A DNA stretch of 64,000 nt from Marinomonas arctica (lineage in GTDB: Bacteria > Pseudomonadota > Gammaproteobacteria > Pseudomonadales > Marinomonadaceae), in NCBI RefSeq assembly GCF_003259225.1, contig NZ_QHJF01000030.1, forward strand, positions 1-64,000. Reading direction: 5' to 3'. The notes beneath the pieces are model-generated. The model ran no database searches. It was not told the origin of the DNA and saw only the letters and a list, made by a program, of their open reading frames with translations. Positions 14,996 through 23,745 of this stretch are shown here, piece after piece. A program made the position numbers and the translations under genes. The number at the start of each line of letters is the position of its first letter. Within the stretch, counting starts at the first letter, position 1.

Positions 14996-16636
14996 TTGTT
15001 TAAACCAAATTATTATTTATTGATCACAGCTGTCTTTGTCTTGTTCACTGTTATGACCAGCAATGTGTATTTTCAGTTGGCTTGGGCATGGTTTGCCTTG
15101 TCGTTTTTCACCGTCAGTCTTGCTTATCTGCTAAACAAGCCCACTATTTTTCGCAAGCGCTCCGATGGCACTGTACCCGTGTACGTTCGTTGGATTTTTA
15201 TGCCTTTTCTATGGGGCACGCAGCTTTATAACAGCTGGGCACGAAGCAATGATCCGGTTCCGGCTTTGCAGGAAATTGATAAAGGGTTGTATCTTGCAAG
15301 GCGTCTATTTCCCTCTGATATCCACGATATTAAAAACGCTAATATCAGTGCAGTATTAGACGTAACAGCAGAATTTAGCTCATTAAACTGGGTGGCTTTT
15401 CAAGCCGATATCGATTATTTGAACATCCCTATTCTTGATCATTCGGTGCCGTCTGATACACAAATCCACCGCGCATTAAACTGGATACATACCCATCGTA
15501 AGACAGGACGTTCCGTTGTTATTCACTGCGCTTTAGGCCGTGGCCGTTCCGTATTCATGATGGCGGCGTACTTACTCAGCCAACATCCCAAATCGTCACC
15601 CAATGACATCATGGAGAAAATACGTAAAATCCGCCAAACGGCTCGTTTGAACAAACGCCAATTTAAATATTTAAAACGCGCTTTAGACAATAAGCTTTTG
15701 GTGGTGCATAACTCCGCGTGGTTAATCGCCAACCCGGTATCGGGCTCTCGTCAATGGGAAGAACAACAAGACGTTATTTTGCGCTATTTATCTGCCTACT
15801 TTAATGTCACGGTCAAAACCACCACGCCAGAAATGAATGGTACCGATCTAGCCAAAGAAGCGGTAAAAGCATCCCCCGATATGATCATCGCCTGCGGTGG
15901 TGATGGAACGGTCACCGAGGTCGCCGCAGCGATGGTTGGCACTCATATTAAATTGGGGATCATTCCCTTTGGAACGGCCAATGCTTTAAGCCATGTACTG
16001 TGCGGCACGCTCTCAAAAGTGGCTTCACTTGAAACCATCTGCTTAAATCTGATCGATGGTTGCGAACAGCGGATTGACACCGCAACCTGCAATGGCGAAT
16101 TGATGCTATTGCTCGCTGGCGTTGGCTTTGAGCAACAAATGATTGAAAAAGCCGACCGAGAAAAGAAAAATACCAGCGGTCAACTGGCCTATTTAAAGGG
16201 CTTATGGGAGGCAGTTGGTCAAAACGAAGTGCATGAATTTACCGTAAAACTCAATGATGAAGCGCCCTTTACCATCAAAACGCCAAGCTTAACCATTGCT
16301 AATGCCGCACCTGTTACGACATTATTGGCGCAAGGAAAAGGTGTGCCCAATATTATGGACGGCGAACTGGATTTAACCTGGTTAGACCCAGAGCGCATGC
16401 AAATATTGAACTTGGCAGAACTCGCCATGCTTGGCATGGGCGATCAACATGAAGACAGTGAATCCGCTGAAGGCAACAATGGCATTTTCCACCGGTCAGC
16501 ACAACGCGTCACCGTGGATATCAGCCAAGTCGGTCACTATGTGATAGACGGCGAAACGCGCGAAGCAGAAACACTAGAAGTCATCGTTAAGCCTAAATCA
16601 TTAAGTGTCATCGTGCCAGAATCCGTCGCGATTTAA
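14996..16636 (+). CDS. Fusion: dual-specificity phosphatase plus diacylglycerol kinase catalytic domain
   Basis: 546 residues. The start is a TTG at 14996, chosen because AGGAG lies 7 bp upstream and no ATG is available. Order: two N-terminal membrane helices (about 5-45); a tyrosine/dual-specificity phosphatase domain with the CX5R loop HCALGRGRS (Cys178, Arg184); then a lipid-kinase domain (about 235-540) with ANPVSG and the nucleotide loop GGDGT (301-305). The kinase half resembles YegS/DagK-type enzymes that phosphorylate lipids such as diacylglycerol. Having a lipid-kinase and a phosphatase on one membrane-anchored chain suggests coupled lipid phosphate turnover. Substrates are unknown. 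Confidence 0.85.
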   Translation: MFKPNYYLLITAVFVLFTVMTSNVYFQLAWAWFALSFFTVSLAYLLNKPTIFRKRSDGTVPVYVRWIFMPFLWGTQLYNSWARSNDPVPALQEIDKGLYLARRLFPSDIHDIKNANISAVLDVTAEFSSLNWVAFQADIDYLNIPILDHSVPSDTQIHRALNWIHTHRKTGRSVVIHCALGRGRSVFMMAAYLLSQHPKSSPNDIMEKIRKIRQTARLNKRQFKYLKRALDNKLLVVHNSAWLIANPVSGSRQWEEQQDVILRYLSAYFNVTVKTTTPEMNGTDLAKEAVKASPDMIIACGGDGTVTEVAAAMVGTHIKLGIIPFGTANALSHVLCGTLSKVASLETICLNLIDGCEQRIDTATCNGELMLLLAGVGFEQQMIEKADREKKNTSGQLAYLKGLWEAVGQNEVHEFTVKLNDEAPFTIKTPSLTIANAAPVTTLLAQGKGVPNIMDGELDLTWLDPERMQILNLAELAMLGMGDQHEDSESAEGNNGIFHRSAQRVTVDISQVGHYVIDGETREAETLEVIVKPKSLSVIVPESVAI

Positions 16637-16704
16637 AAAGGCGAGGTTTTAGACGTTAAAGGTACTAAGCGTCAAAATGCCCCGTAACATCCTGTTTAAA
16701 CAAT

Positions 16705-16731
16705 AAAAAAGCGGCATTCTGCCGCTTTTTT
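16705..16731. terminator. Bidirectional terminator
   Basis: AAAAAAGCGGC and GCCGCTTTTTT around the loop ATTCT, between two convergent genes. Confidence 0.88.
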
Positions 16732-16750
16732 ATTCAGTGTGCCGTCCTTG

Positions 16751-18739
16751 TTAAGACACGGTATTCCAAGGCAATTGCCCAGGCGCCGCATCAACAAAGT
16801 TGAAATACTGCTCTAGCTGGTCAATAAGATCTCGAATTACCTCATCTTGGCTACAGCCATAAAGTTCATAACCAAGGGCACCGTTGCGGATGTATACATC
16901 TGCTTGCCAATGAGTGTCGTACTTCGAATTCTCACTGTGCGCTTCTGGTATTTCATGTTCCGTGGCGACTACTTGGTAATAAAAATCCAATTTTTCGTCA
17001 CGCTCTAGCTGGAACGTCACACCATTTTCTTCTTTGGTGATGTTGGCTTTCCAACCATGAGTCGCCAGTTCCTTCTGCACTTCTACCATCGCCGGCTCGA
17101 CAACATCTTTAATAAAATGCTTTACCTTGGCTTCGCCAGGGAATTTAAACAAGGTACTTAAACGCTTGCGCCAACTGCCTTCAGTACTAAAGGCTCGTCC
17201 TGGTGCGGCCGCTGCTTCTACTGCTGCACCACGGTGTCCTTCAATGACCAAAGCTCGCCATAACCCCAACGCAGCGATCAACATAATGATAGCAAAAGGC
17301 AATGCCGCCAAAATACTCATGGTCTGCAACGCACTCAGTCCACCAGCCAACAATAAGGTAGCTGCAATAATACCTTCAAGCGAAGCCCAAAATACACGCT
17401 GCCAAACCGGTGTTTCTAGCGCGCCACCAGATGCCAATGAATCCACCACTAAGGAACCCGAATCCGACGAGGTAACAAAAAAAGTAATGATCAAAAAGAC
17501 GGTGATCACTGATAAAAAAGTTGACCAAGGCAACAAGTCATAGAACTGGAATAACGCAACAGAATGATCGGCTTGTACTTCGCCAATCAAAACATCCTTG
17601 CCCTGTTCCATAATCAAATACAGAGCGGTATCACCAAAGATAGCAAACCATAAAAAGGTAAACAGAGTCGGAACCGCAAGCACGCCAAAAATAAACTGAC
17701 GAATCGTACGACCACGGCTAATCTTGGCAATAAACAAACCAACAAACGGTGCCCAAGCGATCGTCCAAGCAAAAATAAACAGCGTCCAATTACCAATCCA
17801 ATCACTTTGCGTATAAGCCTGTAGATTAAAAGTACGCTCGACAATGTTACTCAGATAGGAGCCGGTGTTTTGTACGAAGGCATCAAGAATATGAATGCTT
17901 GGGCCAACAAAAAACACAATCACCATGATGAATACAGCCAAGCCCATATTCAAAATCGACAGGTTTTTCACCCCTTTATCCATACCCGCAACCACAGAGC
18001 CAATGGCAGCTAAGGTGATTAAGCCAATAGCGGTGATTTGCACCATGGTACTAATCGGAATGTCTTCCCAAAGGTAATGCAAACCTGCGTTGATCTGGGT
18101 AACCGACAAGCCAAGCGTAGTGGCCAAACCAAATAAGGTACCGAGAATCGCAAATACGTCGACAATATGACCAATAGGGCCGTATATACGATCACCAATC
18201 AGAGGATACAGCGCCGAACGCACCGACAGCGGCAAACCATGACGGAACGCAAAATACGCCAGCACCAGCCCCATCAGGCCGTAAATGCCCCAGATATGTA
18301 AGCCCCAATGGAAATACGCAATCTGCATGGCTTCGCGAGCAGCACCGATTGTCTCGGCGGTAGCGTTAGGCGGTTGGGAGAAATGTAAAACAGGTTCAGC
18401 CACGCCAAAAAATAACAAAGCAATCCCGTAACCAGCCGAGAACAGCATGGCAAACCAAGCGGGAAAACTGTATTCAGGGTCTCCATGGTCTGGGCCTAAG
18501 CGGATATTTCCCCAGCGGCTAAACCCGATACAAACAAGAAATACCAGAAAAATCGCGGTTGCCAGCATGTAAAACCAGCCAAAGGTCTTAGTTACCCAAG
18601 CCAATGCGCTTTGAAATACTTCTCCTGCAAGCTCTGGGTTACTTAAGGTTCCGACGATAAGAAATAGGGTAACGACAACGGTTGGAATAAAGACCGGAAG
18701 CAAAATCGCCCCCGTTGCCGTCTTTTGTGAATAGGTCAT
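16751..18739 (-). CDS. BCCT family transporter (betaine/choline/carnitine type)
   Basis: 662 residues. The ATG at 18739 is chosen because AAAGGAGGAG precedes it by the right distance; the longer frame from 18760 begins within that ribosome binding site. About twelve membrane helices span residues 10-510. The signature WTIAWAPFVGLFIAKISRGRTIRQF and FVTSSDSGSLVVDSLASGG identify the BCCT family, which imports quaternary amines such as choline or glycine betaine with sodium or protons. A C-terminal cytoplasmic tail of about 150 residues, as in BetT, may sense osmotic strength. Whether the substrate is choline or betaine cannot be decided here. Single gene. Confidence 0.92.
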   Translation of the reverse strand: MTYSQKTATGAILLPVFIPTVVVTLFLIVGTLSNPELAGEVFQSALAWVTKTFGWFYMLATAIFLVFLVCIGFSRWGNIRLGPDHGDPEYSFPAWFAMLFSAGYGIALLFFGVAEPVLHFSQPPNATAETIGAAREAMQIAYFHWGLHIWGIYGLMGLVLAYFAFRHGLPLSVRSALYPLIGDRIYGPIGHIVDVFAILGTLFGLATTLGLSVTQINAGLHYLWEDIPISTMVQITAIGLITLAAIGSVVAGMDKGVKNLSILNMGLAVFIMVIVFFVGPSIHILDAFVQNTGSYLSNIVERTFNLQAYTQSDWIGNWTLFIFAWTIAWAPFVGLFIAKISRGRTIRQFIFGVLAVPTLFTFLWFAIFGDTALYLIMEQGKDVLIGEVQADHSVALFQFYDLLPWSTFLSVITVFLIITFFVTSSDSGSLVVDSLASGGALETPVWQRVFWASLEGIIAATLLLAGGLSALQTMSILAALPFAIIMLIAALGLWRALVIEGHRGAAVEAAAAPGRAFSTEGSWRKRLSTLFKFPGEAKVKHFIKDVVEPAMVEVQKELATHGWKANITKEENGVTFQLERDEKLDFYYQVVATEHEIPEAHSENSKYDTHWQADVYIRNGALGYELYGCSQDEVIRDLIDQLEQYFNFVDAAPGQLPWNTVS

Positions 18740-18848
18740 AAAGGCTCCTCCTTTATGCATACTTTGACAAAAGCGGACAATAATTGCAAGAAAATGATTA
18801 GATGTCTAAATATTTTACGTATTAAGTGAACCCGTCAGATAGACACAA

Positions 18849-18888
18849 AAAAGCCAGCATTGCCCCTAATCTGCCAATGCTGGCTTTT
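18849..18888 (-). terminator. Terminator downstream of the DUF2383 gene
   Basis: AAAAGCCAGCATTG pairs with CAATGCTGGCTTTT (14 bp). On the minus strand the stem ends in a T-run, so it fits termination of the gene ending at 19000, about 110 bp away. Confidence 0.75.
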
Positions 18889-18999
18889 GTGTTAAAGCGG
18901 TATTCAGCGCTTATTTTTCTTAAGTTTCACCTTGGTCTCGTTTTAACAAACGGACGCTAATCGGCGAAATAAAGCGCTGTTTAATTCCTGTACAAATTG

Positions 19000-19452
19000 T
19001 TAATGTTGAGCGGCCACTTGCAGTGCTTTCATTTCGTCATGGCACTCTTTCATTCTGACTTTAACGCGGCGCAGAGTCATTTCACAGTCTTGGGGTTGGT
19101 TCCGCTCTAGGGCAAGATCAAGTTCTTCTAGAACCTTATCTTCCACCTCTTCCAACTGATCGACATAAGTAAAAGTGCTTGGTTCGCTGGTGATTTTTGA
19201 TATTAACTTAGTGTAAGCCTGACGCGCTTTGACTAGATTATTGGTATCCGTCTCTACTTCACCTTGCTGATCAACAGCAAATGGCTGAAGCTCCGCAACG
19301 GCTTCTGATTTAGCACCTATCATGCGGTCAAAAAAGGCATTATAAGTCGTGTCGTCTAATTTGGTTTTCGCTTCTTGGTAGAATTCAATACCGCCGTTCA
19401 TTACTTTAATAATGTCTGTAATGTGGTGGGCATGTGCCGTTTGGTTTTGCAT
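19000..19452 (-). CDS. PA2169-type four-helix-bundle protein (DUF2383)
   Basis: 150 residues, all helical. The sequence DIIKVMNGGIEFYQEAKTKLDDTTYNAFFDRMI near the N-terminus and the Glu-rich later helices match the DUF2383/PA2169 family, ferritin-like bundles of unknown role often linked to stress. CHDEMKAL closes the last helix. It is flanked by its own terminator and a 150-bp upstream region. No iron-binding ExxH pair is clearly seen. Confidence 0.75.
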   Translation of the reverse strand: MQNQTAHAHHITDIIKVMNGGIEFYQEAKTKLDDTTYNAFFDRMIGAKSEAVAELQPFAVDQQGEVETDTNNLVKARQAYTKLISKITSEPSTFTYVDQLEEVEDKVLEELDLALERNQPQDCEMTLRRVKVRMKECHDEMKALQVAAQH

Positions 19453-19606
19453 CTTTCCTCCTAAGCTAAATAGCGCCTAATTAGCGTTTCTTTTATTGCG
19501 TGTTCCTGTCTACATAGTTGGCGATGGCAGGATGAAAAACAACCGCATTGGAGGAAATGCACTTAGACTGCATGTTTATTACAAGAAGTAGATACACCAT
19601 TAAGGG

Positions 19607-20068
19607 TTACACTGGTAATCGGGTGGACGATTTCAATTCTCGCAGAGAAATATTCGAAGCAATCGCTGACACGCCCGGTAACTTTCTCAGAACATGGTCG
19701 ACAAAGCGACTGTAATCGTCTAAATCCCTAGCAACCACTTGCAACAAGAAGTCCGCCGCGCCTGTGGTGTTATGACAGGACAATACATTGTCACAGTGCT
19801 GAATGATCTCTTCAAACGCTTGTGTGGTGTCTTCATCGTGTTGATTGCAAGTCAGCTGGACAAACGCCATCACACCAAAGCCTAATTTACGACGGTCAAG
19901 ATTCGCCTGATAATCGGTAATAATGCCCTCCTCTTCCAGCCGTTTTAAGCGGCGCCAACAGGGTGTCTCACTCAACGACAGCTCGCTGGCTAATTTGGCA
20001 TTGGTCAATTTTCCATCTTGCTGCATACGTCGAACAATATCAGTGTCTACCTTATCCAAAGCCACCAT
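19607..20068 (-). CDS. Lrp/AsnC family transcriptional regulator
   Basis: 153 residues, standard length. The N-terminal helix-turn-helix (LDKVDTDIVRRMQQDGKLTNAKLASELSLSETPCWRRLKRLEEEGII) is followed by the RAM effector domain with GAADFLLQVVARDLDDYSRFV. It is divergent from the alcohol dehydrogenase gene, and a palindrome lies between them, so it may control both. The effector is probably an amino acid. Confidence 0.9.
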   Translation of the reverse strand: MVALDKVDTDIVRRMQQDGKLTNAKLASELSLSETPCWRRLKRLEEEGIITDYQANLDRRKLGFGVMAFVQLTCNQHDEDTTQAFEEIIQHCDNVLSCHNTTGAADFLLQVVARDLDDYSRFVDHVLRKLPGVSAIASNISLRELKSSTRLPV

Positions 20069-20099
20069 TGAAAGATTCCTCTCTAATTTGTCTATTATT

Positions 20100-20114
20100 A
20101 GAAATAGTATTTCT
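20100..20114. promoter_or_regulatory. Palindrome AGAAAT-AGT-ATTTCT between lrp-like and ADH genes
   Basis: Perfect 6-bp arms with a 3-bp spacer in the 139-bp divergent region. AT-rich 15-bp palindromes of this kind fit Lrp-type binding sites. Only one clear copy is seen. Confidence 0.4.
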
Positions 20115-20207
20115 TAAAAGCGACAATATACACGAAAAAGAGCAAGGTAATTTCTTCTGCATTCAGTAGTCTATTAAGCTGATGCAATGACCACCAAGGA
20201 GCAAACA

Positions 20208-21248
20208 ATGAAAGCGGTTGTCTACGAGAGCTTTTCGACTACCCCCAAAATCATGAATGTCGACGATCCAACACCAGAAAATCATGGTGTGGTGATCAAG
20301 GTAGAAGCGACCGGAGTGTGTCGCAGTGATTGGCATGGTTGGATGGGACACGATCCAGACATTGTACTGCCACACGTTCCCGGCCATGAGTTTGCCGGTA
20401 TTATTGAGGCCGTGGGCAAAGACGTTAAACGCTTCAAAGTAGGCGACCGTGTGACCGTACCTTTTGTTAGCGGATGCGGTGCTTGCCCAGAATGCCATGG
20501 CGGCAATCATCAAGTCTGCGGCAATCAAACCCAACCGGGATTTACCCATTGGGGGTCTTTCGCAGAATACGTCTCTATTCATCATGCGGATGTGAATCTC
20601 GTTACTCTGCCAGAGACCATCGACTTCACCACAGCCGCAAGCCTTGGCTGTCGCTTTGTTACCTCGTTTAGAGCGGTTGTCGATCAAGGTAAAGTCAGCG
20701 CAGGACAGTGGGTGGCTGTGCATGGCTGTGGCGGTGTTGGCTTGTCAGCCATCATGATTGCCAACAGCATTGGTGCCAATGTGATTGCCGTAGACGTAAC
20801 AGACGATAAACTTGAGCTCGCAAAAGCCCTAGGCGCCTACGCAACGATTAACGCCACCAGCGTGGCAGATGTGGCTGAAGCCATTAAAGACATCACCCGC
20901 GGCGGCGCTCATGTATCAATCGATGCGCTTGGTCATCCGACAACTTGCATCAACTCGATTAAAAGTTTGAAAAAGCTCGGCAAGCACGTCCAAGTCGGTT
21001 TGCTGTTAGCGGATCAAGCCACACCGCCGATTCCGATGAATCTGGTCATCGCCCATGAGCTTGAAATCATCGGTAGCCATGGTATGCAGGCGTTTCGTTA
21101 TGACGCCATGTTGGCGATGATTAAATCAGGCAAACTCAGCCCAGAAAAGCTGTTGGGGCGAACCATTAGCCTAGAAGAATCCATCGCCGCGTTGACGAAT
21201 ATGGATAAAATTAATCCACCGGGCGTCACCGTCGTCACACGCTTTTAA
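20208..21248 (+). CDS. Zinc-dependent alcohol dehydrogenase (MDR family)
   Basis: 346 residues from ATG 20208, which follows AAGGAG; a frame from 20187 would read through that site. Catalytic zinc ligands Cys38 and His60-Glu61 (GHEFAG) are present, as are the four structural zinc Cys at 90, 93, 96 and 104. [13 protein letters not shown] (about 172-184) is the NAD(P)-binding glycine motif. It oxidises an alcohol or reduces an aldehyde; the substrate is unknown. It is divergent from an Lrp-type regulator and ends at a strong terminator. Confidence 0.9.
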   Translation: MKAVVYESFSTTPKIMNVDDPTPENHGVVIKVEATGVCRSDWHGWMGHDPDIVLPHVPGHEFAGIIEAVGKDVKRFKVGDRVTVPFVSGCGACPECHGGNHQVCGNQTQPGFTHWGSFAEYVSIHHADVNLVTLPETIDFTTAASLGCRFVTSFRAVVDQGKVSAGQWVAVHGCGGVGLSAIMIANSIGANVIAVDVTDDKLELAKALGAYATINATSVADVAEAIKDITRGGAHVSIDALGHPTTCINSIKSLKKLGKHVQVGLLLADQATPPIPMNLVIAHELEIIGSHGMQAFRYDAMLAMIKSGKLSPEKLLGRTISLEESIAALTNMDKINPPGVTVVTRF

Positions 21249-21266
21249 CCATTATTGTGTTCTATA

Positions 21267-21299
21267 AAAAAGCGCTTACTGTTGTGGTAAGCGCTTTTT
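21267..21299. terminator. Bidirectional terminator
   Basis: AAAAAGCGCTTAC pairs with GTAAGCGCTTTTT around a 7-nt loop, between the convergent alcohol dehydrogenase and symporter genes. Confidence 0.9.
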
Positions 21300-21329
21300 A
21301 AGCTAATCAGCAGGAATACCTGTTTGTAA

Positions 21330-22622
21330 TCAAGCCACTGAGTGCTTTTCTAAGGGCTGATCCGTCGTATTTCCCGCATCTGGGTCATCATAAATCTCTT
21401 GGTTAAACTGACCTTCGCTTTTTGCCACGACCACAGAGACCACCGCATCGCCAGAAACGTTAACCGCCGTACGAATCATGTCCAATAAGCGGTCAACGCC
21501 TAGAATCAAACCAATGCCTTCAATCGGCAAACCGACTTGTGCAAACACCATAGACAACATAATAAGACCAACACCAGGCACGCCGGCTGTTCCAATAGAG
21601 GCTAAAACGGACATCATGATGACAGTCAAATACCCTACCATGCCCAGCTCAACATTATAGATATTGGCGATGAATACCGTTGCTACGCCCTGCATGATGG
21701 CGGTGCCATCCATATTGATGGTCGCGCCAAACGGCACACTAAAAGACGCCACCGAGTTTTTCACGCCTAGACGTTTTGTCACCGCACGCAAGGTCACTGG
21801 GATCGTCGCATTAGAGCTGGAAGTACTGAACGCAAACACCTGCGTATTACGCATTTTCTTCATAAAAGTGATAGGGCTTAAACCTGACAATACTTTTAAT
21901 ACCAACTGCAAAGTCACAAATAGGTGGAACAGCAAGACACCAATCAAGACTAAGACATAACCCAGTAATTGAGCCAATAAATCCATGCCAAGATCCGCAA
22001 TGGCTCTGGCAATAAGACAAAAGACCGCATAAGGGGCAACCGCCATAATGATTGTGACCATTTTCATCATGATCTCATTAAGAGATTCCACAAAGTCACT
22101 GACCACAAGCGCTTTCTTGCCCACCATTAAGATACTCACGCCAAACATGATAGAAAAGAAGATCACGGGCAACATATCGCCCTGCGCCATCGCACTGATT
22201 GGATTAGACGGTATGATATTAATTAATACTGTCGACAAAGGAGGAGACGCTTTGCCATCAAAACTGGCCGCAGATTCTGCATTCATGCCTTCCCCAATAC
22301 CAAGACCAGAGGCAATCAACAACGCCGACGCAATCGCCAGAGCCGTGGTAATCAAATATAAGAAGAATGACTTTGAGCCAATGCGTCCGAGCATCTTGAT
22401 ATCACCAATGCCGCACACACCAGACACTAATGAGAAAAACACCAATGGAACCACCAGCATTTTTAAAGCGTTAACAAACATGGTGCCAACGACGTAAAAA
22501 ACACCATCGGTTAAATAACTGTTCGCCCACGTCCCTGGCGCATTTGCACCTGTCAGGTTGATAATCAACCCAACAACGATACCAAGCCCCATGCCCAGTA
22601 ATACCTTAAACGTTGTATTCAT
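21330..22622 (-). CDS. Dicarboxylate/amino acid:cation symporter (DAACS family)
   Basis: 430 residues with eight or more membrane helices. The Ser-rich FSTSSSNATIPVTL on the first re-entrant loop, NMDGTA on TM7 and GVDRLLDMIRTAVNVSGDA on TM8 are the conserved sodium/substrate elements of the GltP/GltT/SstT superfamily. The protein imports glutamate, aspartate, a neutral amino acid or a C4-dicarboxylate with sodium or protons; the substrate cannot be fixed from these motifs. Single gene with a 360-bp upstream region. Confidence 0.92.
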   Translation of the reverse strand: MNTTFKVLLGMGLGIVVGLIINLTGANAPGTWANSYLTDGVFYVVGTMFVNALKMLVVPLVFFSLVSGVCGIGDIKMLGRIGSKSFFLYLITTALAIASALLIASGLGIGEGMNAESAASFDGKASPPLSTVLINIIPSNPISAMAQGDMLPVIFFSIMFGVSILMVGKKALVVSDFVESLNEIMMKMVTIIMAVAPYAVFCLIARAIADLGMDLLAQLLGYVLVLIGVLLFHLFVTLQLVLKVLSGLSPITFMKKMRNTQVFAFSTSSSNATIPVTLRAVTKRLGVKNSVASFSVPFGATINMDGTAIMQGVATVFIANIYNVELGMVGYLTVIMMSVLASIGTAGVPGVGLIMLSMVFAQVGLPIEGIGLILGVDRLLDMIRTAVNVSGDAVVSVVVAKSEGQFNQEIYDDPDAGNTTDQPLEKHSVA

Positions 22623-22983
22623 AACACACTCTCTCAGTTTTATGTGCGCTACGAGGCCATGTTCATGGTTACTCGCGTCGCCATACGAAGGTTTGCTTAG
22701 CTAAACCGCCAATAGTCTGTATGACAAAGAAACGTTTTGCCGTACACAAAATGAATAAAAGTTCGACATGATACAGGTCATCCCTGACGATCCAAACTTA
22801 TTTTTTTATTGTAGAAACCTAATGCAGCACTAAAGTTCACTAAAATGCCGTTATTCCATCCTTAAAAATTGTACGATCACTGCTTTGTAAATAGCGCCCT
22901 AAGGTGCTTTAATTCTCCTACTCTTCGCTGTCTCTATTGATTAAAACGACAGCGCAAACTAATACCCCAAAAAGGAACACGCC
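22623..22983. other. Intergenic divergent region
   Basis: Separates the symporter gene from the RAM-domain gene. I see no coding frame, repeat or strong hairpin; it presumably holds both promoters. Confidence 0.4.
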
Positions 22984-23259
22984 ATGGTTACCGCTATCAT
23001 TATGTTGTCTGTTGAAAAAAAACACATCAACCAAGTCGCTGAAAAATTAGCCGCTATCGATGGTTTATCTGAAGTGTATTCGGTAAGCGGTTCATACGAT
23101 ATCGCCGCTATCGCTCGTGTGCAGACTAATGACCAACTATCTGAATTGGTGACAAAACACCTTGCTCAAATCGATTACATTTTGAAAACAGAAACCATGC
23201 TGGCGTTTCAAGCGTATTCGAAACATGATTTGGAAGGCATGTTTTCGGTTGGTGTTTAG
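22984..23259 (+). CDS. Stand-alone Lrp/AsnC ligand-binding (RAM) domain protein
   Basis: 91 residues, only the effector half of an Lrp/AsnC regulator: VTAIIMLSVEKKHINQVAEKLAAIDGLSEVYSVSGSYDIAAIARV then ETMLAFQAYSKHDLE. There is no helix-turn-helix. Stand-alone RAM proteins form ring oligomers that bind amino acids and may titrate or mix with full-length Lrp proteins. A ribosome binding site AAAAAGGAA precedes it. The next gene starts 30 bp later, so they may be co-transcribed. Confidence 0.85.
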   Translation: MVTAIIMLSVEKKHINQVAEKLAAIDGLSEVYSVSGSYDIAAIARVQTNDQLSELVTKHLAQIDYILKTETMLAFQAYSKHDLEGMFSVGV

Positions 23260-23289
23260 TTTTAAAACTCTTTTTTGGAGAGAGCAGTT

Positions 23290-23697
23290 ATGAGTCATCT
23301 TCACACCGGATCTTGCTTATGTGGCGCGGTGACATTTGAATTGGCAGGCGAATTTAAGAAGTTCTTCTTGTGCCACTGTAGCCGTTGTCGAAAAACCTCA
23401 GGCACAGCCCATTGTGCTAATTTGTTTGCACCTGATGCGACACTTAGTTGGTTGAGTGGCGAAGATAAACTGAGTTTTTATCACCTTGAGGGGACTCGTT
23501 TTGCACGGACATTTTGCTCTGTGTGTGGTTCAAATGTGCCTACCGATGCGAAAGCTCGTGGCTTGGTCATCGTTCCTGCTGGCTGTTTAGACACTGACGT
23601 TGATATCACACCACAAGCGCACATTTTCATGAACAGCAAAGGCAACTGGGATAACCATTTAGGCGATGTTCCCGCGTTCGATGAAATGCCAAACTAA
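23290..23697 (+). CDS. GFA family (glutathione-dependent formaldehyde-activating-like) protein
   Basis: 135 residues from ATG 23290 behind GGAGAG. The Cys pattern GSCLCGAVTFE, CHCSRCRKTSG and CSVCGSNVP gives the two zinc sites of the GFA/CENP-V fold, with WDNHLGDVPAFDEMP as the usual family ending. The founding member was proposed to help form S-hydroxymethylglutathione; most members have no proven reaction. Possibly co-transcribed with the RAM-domain gene and followed by a terminator. Confidence 0.88.
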   Translation: MSHLHTGSCLCGAVTFELAGEFKKFFLCHCSRCRKTSGTAHCANLFAPDATLSWLSGEDKLSFYHLEGTRFARTFCSVCGSNVPTDAKARGLVIVPAGCLDTDVDITPQAHIFMNSKGNWDNHLGDVPAFDEMPN

Positions 23698-23706
23698 AAC
23701 CGAATC

Positions 23707-23736
23707 AAAAGCCAACATCATTTGATATTGGCTTTT
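23707..23736. terminator. Terminator between convergent genes
   Basis: AAAAGCCAACATCA pairs with TGATATTGGCTTTT with a single G-U pair, followed by a T-run. Confidence 0.85.
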
Positions 23737-23745
23737 TTATATCAC

